Below are positions 17,920 through 25,396 of a stretch of 64,000 bases of DNA, in pieces. The translations under genes were made by a program, and so were the position numbers. Origin of the DNA: G025836975 sp049646585 (GTDB lineage: Bacteria > Pseudomonadota > Gammaproteobacteria > Burkholderiales > Burkholderiaceae_B); the NCBI GenBank assembly GCA_049646585.1, contig JBARWC010000153.1:1-64000 (forward strand), in the 5' to 3' direction. Each line of letters begins with the position of its first letter. Positions within the stretch are counted from its first letter, which is position 1. The notes under the pieces were generated by a model that had not been told where the DNA came from, did no database searches, and saw nothing but the letters and a program-made list of their open reading frames with translations.

Positions 17920-18981
17920 ATGAAAATTCTTATCACCGGCGGGGCCGGCTTCATAGGCTCGGCCCTGGTGCGCCACGTCATCGGCCACACCCGCGACGCC
18001 GTCGTCAATGTGGACAAGCTGACCTACGCCGGAAACCTGGAATCCCTGGCCGATGCGGCCCAAAGCGACCGCTACGCCTTCGAGCAGGTCGACGTCTGCG
18101 ACCGCGCCGAGCTTGACCGGGTATTCCGGCAGCACCAGCCGCAGGCCGTCATGCACCTGGCGGCCGAATCGCACGTGGACCGCTCCATCGACGGCCCGGC
18201 CGCCTTCATCGAAACCAACATCGTCGGCACCTACACGCTGCTGGAGGCGGCAAGGCACTACTGGGCCGGGCTGGACGGCGAAGCCAAGGCGGCCTTCCGC
18301 TTCCATCATATTTCCACCGACGAGGTCTATGGCGACCTGGACGACCCCGAAGAACTGTTCACCGAAACCACGCCCTACGCCCCAAGCTCGCCCTATTCGG
18401 CCAGCAAGGCCGGCTCCGACCACCTGGTTCGGGCCTGGCGCCGCACCTACGGCCTGCCCACGCTGCTGACCAACTGCTCCAACAACTACGGCCCCTATCA
18501 TTTTCCCGAAAAGCTGATCCCGCTGATGATACTGAACGCCCTGGAAGGCAAGCCGCTGCCGGTCTACGGCCAGGGCCATCAGGTGCGCGACTGGCTGTAT
18601 GTGGAGGATCACGCCCGCGCCTTGTACAAAGTGGCGACGGAAGGCAAGGTGGGCGAAACCTACAACATCGGCGGCCACAACGAAAAGCGCAATATCGACG
18701 TCGTGCACACCATCTGCGACCTGCTCGAAGAACTGGCGCCGGCCAAGCCGGCGGGCCTTGCCCGCTATCGCGACCTGGTCACCCATGTAAAGGACCGCCC
18801 GGGGCACGACATGCGCTACGCCATCGACGCCCGCAAGATCCAGCGCGAACTGGGCTGGGCGCCGAGGGAAACCTTCGAATCGGGCATCCGCAAGACGGTG
18901 CAATGGTATCTGGACAACCAGGAATGGTGCCGCCACGTGCAGGACGGCAGCTATCAGCGGGAAAGGCTGGGCGGGGCTTAG
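17920..18981 (+). CDS. rfbB: dTDP-glucose 4,6-dehydratase
   Basis: Converts dTDP-glucose to dTDP-4-keto-6-deoxyglucose, the step before RfbC and RfbD. 353 residues. Features: ITGGAGFIGSALVRH at the N-terminus, HLAAESHVDRSIDGP, the catalytic STDEVYGDL, and Tyr/Lys in SSPYSASKAGSDHLVRAW. It stands alone: 46 bases after the EamA gene and directly before the promoter of an unrelated two-gene island. Normally it lies beside rfbA, which is not in the window. The dTDP-rhamnose genes are therefore split into rfbCD (0.4-1.9 kb) and rfbB here. Confidence 0.95.
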   Translation: MKILITGGAGFIGSALVRHVIGHTRDAVVNVDKLTYAGNLESLADAAQSDRYAFEQVDVCDRAELDRVFRQHQPQAVMHLAAESHVDRSIDGPAAFIETNIVGTYTLLEAARHYWAGLDGEAKAAFRFHHISTDEVYGDLDDPEELFTETTPYAPSSPYSASKAGSDHLVRAWRRTYGLPTLLTNCSNNYGPYHFPEKLIPLMILNALEGKPLPVYGQGHQVRDWLYVEDHARALYKVATEGKVGETYNIGGHNEKRNIDVVHTICDLLEELAPAKPAGLARYRDLVTHVKDRPGHDMRYAIDARKIQRELGWAPRETFESGIRKTVQWYLDNQEWCRHVQDGSYQRERLGGA

Positions 18982-18984
18982 ATT

Positions 18985-19052
18985 AGGTTGACAAAAACTC
19001 GTTTTTGCCAGATTATTCAGGTTGACAAAATTCGATATTTGCCTGGAAAGAT
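18985..19052 (+). promoter_or_regulatory. Promoter with two operator copies before the HTH-ImmA pair
   Basis: The word AGGTTGACAAAA occurs twice, at 18985-18996 and 19019-19030, exactly 34 bases apart. In the first copy TTGACA (18988-18993) is a perfect -35 box, followed after 17 bases by GATTAT, a fair -10. Between them is a near-perfect palindrome, CAAAAAC-TC-GTTTTTG (18992-19007). The second copy carries a weaker version of the palindrome and ends at the ribosome site GGAAAG. This looks like an autoregulated promoter; the HTH domain of the second gene is the natural ligand (inference). Confidence 0.65.
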
Positions 19053-19646
19053 ATGGCCTACCCACATCCTTCTTCTTTTTATCCCGAATTAACCGATGAA
19101 CGGTTAGCTGTCATTGCGGAAGCCCTGCTTGATATCCGCTACAACACGTATCGCCAAATGGATTCGCAGTACGACGATACCTATACACGGGAGACCGCGG
19201 TATTCGGAAGATCGCGAAACATGCTGATCGCTTTGGCTCTGGAAGAGAAGTACGATTGGTTGTCGCTGGTAAATGCTGGTATGGACGTCACGTTTAGAAT
19301 CGAACGCGTCCCATGCCGGTTTTTTCGCGACGATCCGCAGGCGCCCGAGAAGCCCGGCTTCTTCAAACGCAATGCTGTCGACTGCTTGTTTGCAACCGAC
19401 GAGCACGACCCAGTCATGTGGCGTTTCGTTGTAGAAAAAGCGTCCTCCGAAGAAGATGAGGATCATGCTTTTTTCATAGGCTATAACGTTTACCAAGAAA
19501 AGGTTGCTCAGTGGTCATATGCTTCGTCGGCATCCGTCCTCCATACGACGGATGGAGACATCCCCGCTGGCAAACACTTGCCTGCGCCCGAAGTGCTTGC
19601 GCGGGAAGATAACACCGATGACGGTGCCAAGGCTCAAAACGAGTAA
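19053..19646 (+). CDS. Uncharacterised protein, partner of the HTH-ImmA peptidase gene
   Basis: I do not recognise this 197-residue protein. It appears soluble and acidic, with no signal peptide or membrane segment. The first half is helical and charged (ELTDERLAVIAEALLDIRYNT); the middle looks like a mixed fold containing VPCRFFRDDPQAPEKPG; the last 40 residues are probably disordered (ending GAKAQNE). It starts 8 bases after the second operator repeat and its stop is four bases before the next gene, so both form one operon. The context suggests a substrate, partner or cognate effector of the ImmA/IrrE-type peptidase. Codon use is less GC-rich than in rfbB, consistent with acquisition. Confidence 0.75.
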   Translation: MAYPHPSSFYPELTDERLAVIAEALLDIRYNTYRQMDSQYDDTYTRETAVFGRSRNMLIALALEEKYDWLSLVNAGMDVTFRIERVPCRFFRDDPQAPEKPGFFKRNAVDCLFATDEHDPVMWRFVVEKASSEEDEDHAFFIGYNVYQEKVAQWSYASSASVLHTTDGDIPAGKHLPAPEVLAREDNTDDGAKAQNE

Positions 19647-19650
19647 GTAA

Positions 19651-20772
19651 ATGAACCTGGTTTTTGATGGTGCGTCCCTAAGGCTGGCACGCGTTTTTAG
19701 CGGCCTGGCACTTGAGGAGGTTGCGTTGCGCGTAGGAAAAACGCGTCAATACCTCCATAAGCTGGAAGCCAACCAAGGAACACCCACAGCACAGCTGGCC
19801 CAAGATCTTGCCGATGCCTTGCAGGTAGAGGCTGGCTTTTTTGCGCCTAAAGCAAGGCATCTTCACGAGGATCAATTTCATTTCAGAAAGCTTCTGACAA
19901 CCAAGGCAACAATCAAGCAGGTCGCCATCGCGCGCGGCGAAATGGTCGATATACTAATCAAGTATCTTGATCAAGAACTTCACCTGCCTGAAATCAATAT
20001 CCCTAGCGTTTCGCAGCCGAACACTTATGAAGATATCGAGCGCGCGGCGGAGTACTGCCGAAAGGAGTGGGAGCTTGGGTTGGGGCCCATCGACAATATG
20101 ACTCGCCTGGCGGAAAACCTGGGTGCGGTCGTGACAACCTTCAACGGCATATCCAAAGACATAGACGCCTTGTCGGTTTCGGTTGAGCGCCCGTTTATCG
20201 TACGTAATATCGCCAAGGAAAGTGCGTGTCGCCATCGTTTCGATATTGCGCACGAACTTGGTCATCTAGTCATGCACGATGGGCTTGTTACCGGAGACCG
20301 TATAACGGAAAGCCAGGCCAATCGGTTTGCAAGTGCGTTGCTTTTGCCCCGCTCCATGATGGCAAAACTGTTTCCTCGTCCGAATGGAACCCGGCTGGAC
20401 TGGAAAGGGATGAAGGAATTCAAACTTACCTGGAAAGTCAGCAAGGCAGCCATTTTGTATAGAGCCCGGCAGCTCGAGCTGATTACAGAGAGCCAATATA
20501 AAACCGGTGTCATTACATTAAGAAAGTACGGTGAGTCCAATGGTGAAAAAGACGACTACCTGATTCCTCAAGAGCCCCCGGAAATGATGACAAAGGCGCT
20601 GCTTGTATTAGCCACAAAGAAGGGCATGTATCCGAACGATCTGGCCAAAGCGTTGCATATTAAACCTGCCTTTTTGCATGAACTGACGGGGGTGGACAGT
20701 GCTCCTCAACCTCCTGATGCCAGTCACTCCAGTCAAACCAGGCCGAGGCACTTGCGGCTTGTTAAGTCGTGA
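19651..20772 (+). CDS. HTH (XRE) - ImmA/IrrE family metallopeptidase fusion
   Basis: 373 residues. The N-terminal 65 residues form a Cro/CI-type helix-turn-helix (LRLARVFSGLALEEVALRVGKTRQYLHKLEANQ). Residues about 150-240 form a COG2856 zinc peptidase with HELGH at 201-205 and the downstream Glu220 of ESQANRFASALLLP. ImmA and IrrE proteases cleave or inactivate repressors after a signal such as DNA damage, thereby switching on phage, ICE or stress genes. Here DNA binding and peptidase are fused, so this may be a self-contained switch on its own operator and on the upstream partner. Alternatively it is a toxin-antitoxin or phage-defence unit. The function is not shown by the sequence. Confidence 0.9.
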   Translation: MNLVFDGASLRLARVFSGLALEEVALRVGKTRQYLHKLEANQGTPTAQLAQDLADALQVEAGFFAPKARHLHEDQFHFRKLLTTKATIKQVAIARGEMVDILIKYLDQELHLPEINIPSVSQPNTYEDIERAAEYCRKEWELGLGPIDNMTRLAENLGAVVTTFNGISKDIDALSVSVERPFIVRNIAKESACRHRFDIAHELGHLVMHDGLVTGDRITESQANRFASALLLPRSMMAKLFPRPNGTRLDWKGMKEFKLTWKVSKAAILYRARQLELITESQYKTGVITLRKYGESNGEKDDYLIPQEPPEMMTKALLVLATKKGMYPNDLAKALHIKPAFLHELTGVDSAPQPPDASHSSQTRPRHLRLVKS

Positions 20773-20808
20773 TTTTGGCTGAAGTGGTTTCGGCTGGGCT
20801 CAGGTAGT

Positions 20809-21699
20809 CTAGACCGATTGCAGTATCTCCCGCGCGACGGCCACCGCCGGGTTTTCTTCCATGCGTCGCTGCGCGCAATACAGGTCTATGGCCGCCACGT
20901 TCTCGTCGTCGTCCAGGGGGCGGAAGCACACGCCTTCCGGCCGCAGGCACGATGCCGAGCCCGGCACCAGCGCTATCCCCATGCCGGCCTCCACCAGCGC
21001 AAGCAGGGTCGGCATGACGCTTTCGTGCACGATGGTCGGCTGTATCTGAAAATGGGCGAACAGGCTTTGTATGCGCTCGCGAAAGTACAGCGCGGCTTCC
21101 GCGTTGAAGCCGATGAAGGGCTGGCCGTGCAGTTGCTGGGGGCGGATGCGCTTCTGCCGGGCGTAAGGGTGCTTCAGGGGCAGGGCCACGCACATGTTTT
21201 CGCGGCTGACTCGGGTGAAGACCAGGGAATCGTGGCCGGTGGCGGCGGGGCGCCGCAGCAGGGCGATGTCTATCTTTTCCTCGGCCAGCATTTCGACCAG
21301 ATGGATGGACAGGTCTTCTTTCAGGCTTAGCTGGATGTCGGGCCGCAGACTGTGGCATCCGGCCAGCAGCTTGGGCAGCAACTGATAGGCCGCGGTACTG
21401 GTGAAGCCTATGGAAAGATGGCCGGCATCCCCGTCGGCGGCCCGCTGCGCCGCGTGAATGGCGGCCTTGCCGTCCGCCACCAGTTGCCTGGCCTTTCTTA
21501 GCAAAACGGCGCCGGCCGGCGTCAGCTTCACCGAGCGCGTGCTGCGAACGAACAGGGCGGCGCCCACTTCCGCCTCAAAGCGCCGGATCTGCTGGCTTAG
21601 CGGCGGCTGGCTGACGTGCAGGCGCTTGGCGGCATGGCCGAAATGCAATTCTTCCGCCACGGCAATGAAGGCCTCGAGCGCGCGGGAATGCAGCATCAT
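20809..21699 (-). CDS. LysR family transcriptional regulator
   Basis: 296 residues with the N-terminal LysR winged helix (LEAFIAVAEELHFGHAAKRLHVSQPPLSQQIRRFEAEVGAALFVR) and a periplasmic-binding-like effector domain from about residue 90. It is divergent from the Bug-amidase-Bug operon at 21844, so it is almost certainly its regulator. A perfect inverted repeat in the shared promoter region (21736-21754) fits the T-N11-A type of LysR box. The motif pattern resembles regulators of aromatic or carboxylic-acid catabolism (BenM/CatR group), but the effector is unknown. Confidence 0.94.
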   Translation of the reverse strand: MMLHSRALEAFIAVAEELHFGHAAKRLHVSQPPLSQQIRRFEAEVGAALFVRSTRSVKLTPAGAVLLRKARQLVADGKAAIHAAQRAADGDAGHLSIGFTSTAAYQLLPKLLAGCHSLRPDIQLSLKEDLSIHLVEMLAEEKIDIALLRRPAATGHDSLVFTRVSRENMCVALPLKHPYARQKRIRPQQLHGQPFIGFNAEAALYFRERIQSLFAHFQIQPTIVHESVMPTLLALVEAGMGIALVPGSASCLRPEGVCFRPLDDDENVAAIDLYCAQRRMEENPAVAVAREILQSV

Positions 21700-21735
21700 G
21701 GGTTTATGTCCTGAAAAAGACTTAATTAGTGTCTG

Positions 21736-21754
21736 AATATGTATTAGACATATT
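21736..21754. promoter_or_regulatory. LysR-type operator between regulator and Bug operon
   Basis: Perfect inverted repeat AATATGT - ATTAG - ACATATT (21736-21742 and 21748-21754), 37 bases before the LysR ATG and 90 bases before the Bug ATG. Length and spacing match the recognition site of LysR proteins, and its position suits control of both divergent genes. Confidence 0.6.
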
Positions 21755-21843
21755 AATCTACAAACTCTAACCTGATGCCATCCTTTCAGTGCTGGGACTC
21801 CAACCAGCGATCCGTCTCAATTATTACTATAGGACTCGGAGCG

Positions 21844-22833
21844 ATGACATACTTTTCACCCAAATTCCGCCTGGCGGCGGCCGCGCTGGCCGCTGCCGCA
21901 TGCACCCTTGTTCCCATGGCTGCCCAGGCCCAGGCCGCCGCCTACCCCACCAAGCCCATCAACCTGATCGTGCCCTTCGGGCCGGGCAGCGTCACCGACC
22001 TGCTGGGGCGCATCGTCGCCAAGGCCTTGGGCGACTCGCTGGGCCAGTCGGTAATCGTGCAGAACAAGGCCGGCGCGGGCGGCAATATCGGCGCGGCCGA
22101 CGTTGCCGCGGCGCCCGCCGACGGCTACACGCTGCTGCTTGGGCCGACCAGCACCAATGCGGTGAATTCCAGCCTGTACACCAACCTTAAATACGACCCC
22201 CTGCGCGACTTCGCGCCCATTACCGACGTGGCCACCGTGGCCAACGTGCTGGTGGTCAACCCCGACGTGCCCGCCAAAAGCGTCAAGGAATTGATCGCTC
22301 TGCTGCCCTCCAAGGAATATTCCTACGCTTCCACCGGCAACGGCGGCAGCATGCACCTGTCGGGCGAGCTGTTCAAATCCATCACCAAGACTTCCATCCT
22401 GCACGTCCCCTACAAGGGCGGCGGTGCGGCGCTGGCCGACTTGCTGCCCGGCCGGGTCCAGGTCATGTTCTGCAACCTGCCGCTGTGCCTGCCGCACATC
22501 CAGTCCGGCAAGCTGAGGGCCTTGGCCGTCACCTCGTCCAAGCGTTCTTCCTTGCTGCCCGACGTGCCCACCATGGCTGAAGCCGGCCTGCCCGACTACG
22601 AGGTCAACGGATGGTTCGGCCTGTTCGCTCCGGCCAAGGTCGATCCGGCCATCGTGCAGAAGCTGAATGCGGAAATGAAGAAAATCCTGGACAAGCCGGA
22701 AATCAAGCAGCAGCTGCTGGCTCAGGGCGCCGTGCCGGACTGGAGCACGTCCGAACAGTTCACCCGCTTCGTGAAGGCAGAGCATGACAAGTGGGCCAAG
22801 GTCATCAAAGAAGCAGGAATCCGCCTGGAATGA
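21844..22833 (+). CDS. Bug-family tripartite tricarboxylate transporter receptor (TctC-like)
   Basis: Periplasmic solute receptor. 329 residues from the ATG at 21844, which has GGAG just upstream. A classic Sec signal peptide ends around AAQAQAAA. The mature part begins YPTKPINLIVPFGPGSVTDLLGR, the hallmark of Bug proteins, and later has QNKAGAGGNIGAADVA and PYKGGGAALADLLPGRVQVMF. No TctA or TctB membrane gene is near, as is usual for Bug proteins in Bordetella relatives. Its stop overlaps the amidase start (ATGA), so the ligand is probably an amide or the acid produced from it. Confidence 0.94.
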   Translation: MTYFSPKFRLAAAALAAAACTLVPMAAQAQAAAYPTKPINLIVPFGPGSVTDLLGRIVAKALGDSLGQSVIVQNKAGAGGNIGAADVAAAPADGYTLLLGPTSTNAVNSSLYTNLKYDPLRDFAPITDVATVANVLVVNPDVPAKSVKELIALLPSKEYSYASTGNGGSMHLSGELFKSITKTSILHVPYKGGGAALADLLPGRVQVMFCNLPLCLPHIQSGKLRALAVTSSKRSSLLPDVPTMAEAGLPDYEVNGWFGLFAPAKVDPAIVQKLNAEMKKILDKPEIKQQLLAQGAVPDWSTSEQFTRFVKAEHDKWAKVIKEAGIRLE

Positions 22834-24125
22834 GCCGCAGCAAAGCGTTGAACCGATTGGGCGCGGTCGAGGCCGCCCGCGCCCTGGAATCCAATGAAGT
22901 GCGCTGCGTCGACCTGGTCCAGGCCTGCCTGGACCGCATCGCCGAACGCAACAGCCAGGTAGAGGCCTTCGTGGCCTACGATGCCGACAAGGCCTTGGCG
23001 GCTGCGCGCCGCCTGGATGCGGCGCCCAGCGGGCGCATCTTGCGCGGCATACCTTTTGCCGTAAAAGACGTCATCGACACCTCGGACTTTCCCACCGAAT
23101 ACGGCTCGCCTATTTATAAAGGCTACCAGCCTGCGCTGGACGCCGCATGCGTGGTCATGGCCAAGAACCAGGGAGCCATACCGCTGGGCAAGGTGGCCAC
23201 CGGCGAATTCGCCACCCAGACGCCCAGCCGCGCACGCAATCCCTTGCGGCTGACGCATACGCCGGGCGGCTCGTCCAGCGGGTCGGCCGCCGCCGTGGCC
23301 GACTTCATGGTGCCGGCCGCGCTGGCCACGCAGACCACCGGTTCCATCGTCCGCCCCGCCGTTTATTGCGGGGTGGTGGGCTACAAACCCAGCTTCGGGA
23401 CGATAGCCACCGCCGGCCTGAAGGCACTTAGCCCTTCGCAAGACACCATAGGCGTCATCACCCGCAAGGTCGAGGACGCCGCGTTCTTCGTGCTGGGCCT
23501 GCATGGCGCCAAGACGGTCAACAGCATCGTCGCCAAGCCGCGCATCGCCGTCTGCCTGTCGCGGCAGTGGGACTACATCAGGCCGGAAACCCTGCGCGCC
23601 CTGGAAAGCCTGGCGCACAAGCTGGAACTGGCCGGTTGCGCCATCAGCCGGATCTGGCTGCCGCAAGACCTGGAGCGCCTGGTTCCCGTCCAGCCGCGCC
23701 TGTTCAAGTACGAGGCCAGGCAAACCCTGGGCAACGAGCGCCTGCTGAACAGGGAATCCCTTAGCCCGCGCCTGCGCGCCCGCCTGCAAAGCGGCGATGA
23801 CATGGGTTTCGACGAATACGTCGCCATGCGCCGGCAGGTGCGTGAAGCCCAACTGTCTTCGGAAGCGATGTTCCGCGACGTGGACGCCATCCTGTATCCG
23901 GCGGCGGCGGGCGAGGCCGAAGCCGGCCTGGAATCCGCCGGCGATCCGCGCTTCGGCGCCTTGTGGAGCTTGCTCCATTTGCCGTCCATTTCCTTCCCCA
24001 CGGAGCTGGGGCCTGTGGGCCTGCCCTTGGGGGCGCAATTGATAGGCGGCTTCGGCCAGGATACGCGTTTGCTGGCCGTGGCCAACGAAGTTACGCGCAT
24101 GGTGGGGGCCTTGCCGGCGGCATGA
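22830..24125 (+). CDS. Amidase signature family hydrolase
   Basis: Hydrolyses a carboxylic amide to acid and ammonia. 431 residues from the ATG at 22830, overlapping the Bug stop by four bases. The Ser-cisSer-Lys triad region is intact: Lys79 in GIPFAVKDVID, the Gly/Ser-rich GGSSSGS at 146-152, and nucleophile Ser172 in TQTTGSIVRPA. Member enzymes range from GatA to indoleacetamide and urethane hydrolases; the absence of gatB/gatC and the place between two Bug receptors point to a catabolic enzyme. The tail (GFGQDTRLLAVANEV) is typical of the family. Confidence 0.93.
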   Translation: MSRSKALNRLGAVEAARALESNEVRCVDLVQACLDRIAERNSQVEAFVAYDADKALAAARRLDAAPSGRILRGIPFAVKDVIDTSDFPTEYGSPIYKGYQPALDAACVVMAKNQGAIPLGKVATGEFATQTPSRARNPLRLTHTPGGSSSGSAAAVADFMVPAALATQTTGSIVRPAVYCGVVGYKPSFGTIATAGLKALSPSQDTIGVITRKVEDAAFFVLGLHGAKTVNSIVAKPRIAVCLSRQWDYIRPETLRALESLAHKLELAGCAISRIWLPQDLERLVPVQPRLFKYEARQTLGNERLLNRESLSPRLRARLQSGDDMGFDEYVAMRRQVREAQLSSEAMFRDVDAILYPAAAGEAEAGLESAGDPRFGALWSLLHLPSISFPTELGPVGLPLGAQLIGGFGQDTRLLAVANEVTRMVGALPAA

Positions 24126-24225
24126 AGTTTTCTTGCCCACAGCCGCAATAATTCTCGGTTGTCCCTGTAGTGAATACTCCCTAGACTGGATCGGTTTTCA
24201 CAATTTGATAAATCGGGAGACTTTC

Positions 24226-25203
24226 TTGAAAAGACGTAGCTTTCTAACGGCCATGGCCGGTATCGCCGGCATGGCCGTTGCACCCATGGTCAAGGCGCAA
24301 GCGGCGCTGCCCACCAGCCCCGTCAAGCTTCTCGTGGGTTTCGCGCCCGGCGGCGGCACCGACACCATGGCGCGCCTTATTGCGCAGCATCTGGGCGCCT
24401 TGTGGGGCATACCTGTGGTGGTCGAGAACAAGCCCGGCGCATCCGGCGTCATCGCCGCCACCTATGTGTCCCAGCAGCCCCCCGACGGCACAACGCTGCT
24501 CATGACCAACTTCAGCAATCATGCGATCGCACCGGTCCTGATGCCCAAGATAGGCTACGACGTCAAGCGCGACTTCTCGCCCATCATGCTGGTGGGCATC
24601 ACGCCCAACGTGCTGATCGGCAATCAGGATCAAAAATCGAACACGGTCGCCGAACTGGTCGAGCAGTGTCGCAAGAGCCCCGGCCAAGTATCCTTTGGGT
24701 CGGCCGGCGTCGGCGCGGCCCAGCACATGGCGCTGGAAATGTTCAAGCTGCGTGCCAAGGTCGATGCCCTGCACGTGCCATATCGCGGATCGGGCGCCAT
24801 GGCCACCGACCTGCTGGGCGGCCAGATCAACTACAGCTTTGAAACCATGACCTCGGCGACGCCGCTGATACGCAGCGGCAAGGTCAAGGCCCTGGCCCAG
24901 ACCGGCGCGAAGCGCGCCAAGAGCTACCCCAACATACCCACCATGGCCGAGTCGGGCTTCCCGGGCTTCGAGGCCGCCACCTGGTACGGCATCGTTGGGC
25001 CGGGCGGCATGAACCCGGCTTTGGTCAAGCGCATGAACGAAGACTTCAACCGTGTCATCGCCATCCCTGAAGTGGCCGAGAAGCTGCAAGGCTTCGGCGC
25101 GGAAGACGGCGGCGGTTCGGTCGAGAAGTTCTCGGACTTCATCGACGCCGAACTGAAGAAGTGGGCGGAAGTCGTGAAGGAAGCCAACGTCCAGCCGGGC
25201 TGA
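24226..25203 (+). CDS. Bug-family periplasmic receptor (TctC-like)
   Basis: Second receptor of the amidase operon. 325 residues, starting at a TTG (24226) with GGGAGA five bases upstream; upstream ATGs are not supported by the family pattern. The signal begins with KRRSFLTAMAG, a twin-arginine-like motif, and ends near VKAQAAL. The mature body starts PTSPVKLLVGFAPGGGTDTMAR and has NKPGASGVIAATYV and PYRGSGAMATDLLGGQINY. The 100-base gap after the amidase suggests either the same operon or a weak internal promoter. A strong terminator follows at 25250. Confidence 0.92.
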   Translation: MKRRSFLTAMAGIAGMAVAPMVKAQAALPTSPVKLLVGFAPGGGTDTMARLIAQHLGALWGIPVVVENKPGASGVIAATYVSQQPPDGTTLLMTNFSNHAIAPVLMPKIGYDVKRDFSPIMLVGITPNVLIGNQDQKSNTVAELVEQCRKSPGQVSFGSAGVGAAQHMALEMFKLRAKVDALHVPYRGSGAMATDLLGGQINYSFETMTSATPLIRSGKVKALAQTGAKRAKSYPNIPTMAESGFPGFEAATWYGIVGPGGMNPALVKRMNEDFNRVIAIPEVAEKLQGFGAEDGGGSVEKFSDFIDAELKKWAEVVKEANVQPG

Positions 25204-25249
25204 TGGCGTAGCACCGCGCCCGGCATTCAGGCCGGGCGGCGGCAAGCAT

Positions 25250-25287
25250 AAAAAGGCATGAAGCGTGTTGCGCTTCATGCCTTTTTT
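25250..25287. terminator. Bidirectional intrinsic terminator
   Basis: A 16-base perfect stem (25250-25265 with 25271-25286) around a TGTTG loop, with an A-run on its left side and six T on the right. It ends the LysR-controlled Bug operon on the plus strand and, read from the minus strand, follows the hydroxy-acid dehydrogenase gene. Confidence 0.9.
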
Positions 25288-25396
25288 GTGGCTGCCTTGT
25301 GTGGCTGCTTTGTTTCAGCCTCAGAGGTTTGGCGGCGATCCGGCGGCCAGGTGTTCGAGGGCTTTGCGGGCCCCGAGCACCTTGTCCGCCAATCCT

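Noticed and set aside
22722..24140. Long open frame antisense to the amidase
   Set aside because: A shadow of the GC-rich amidase gene; repetitive composition and no family features.
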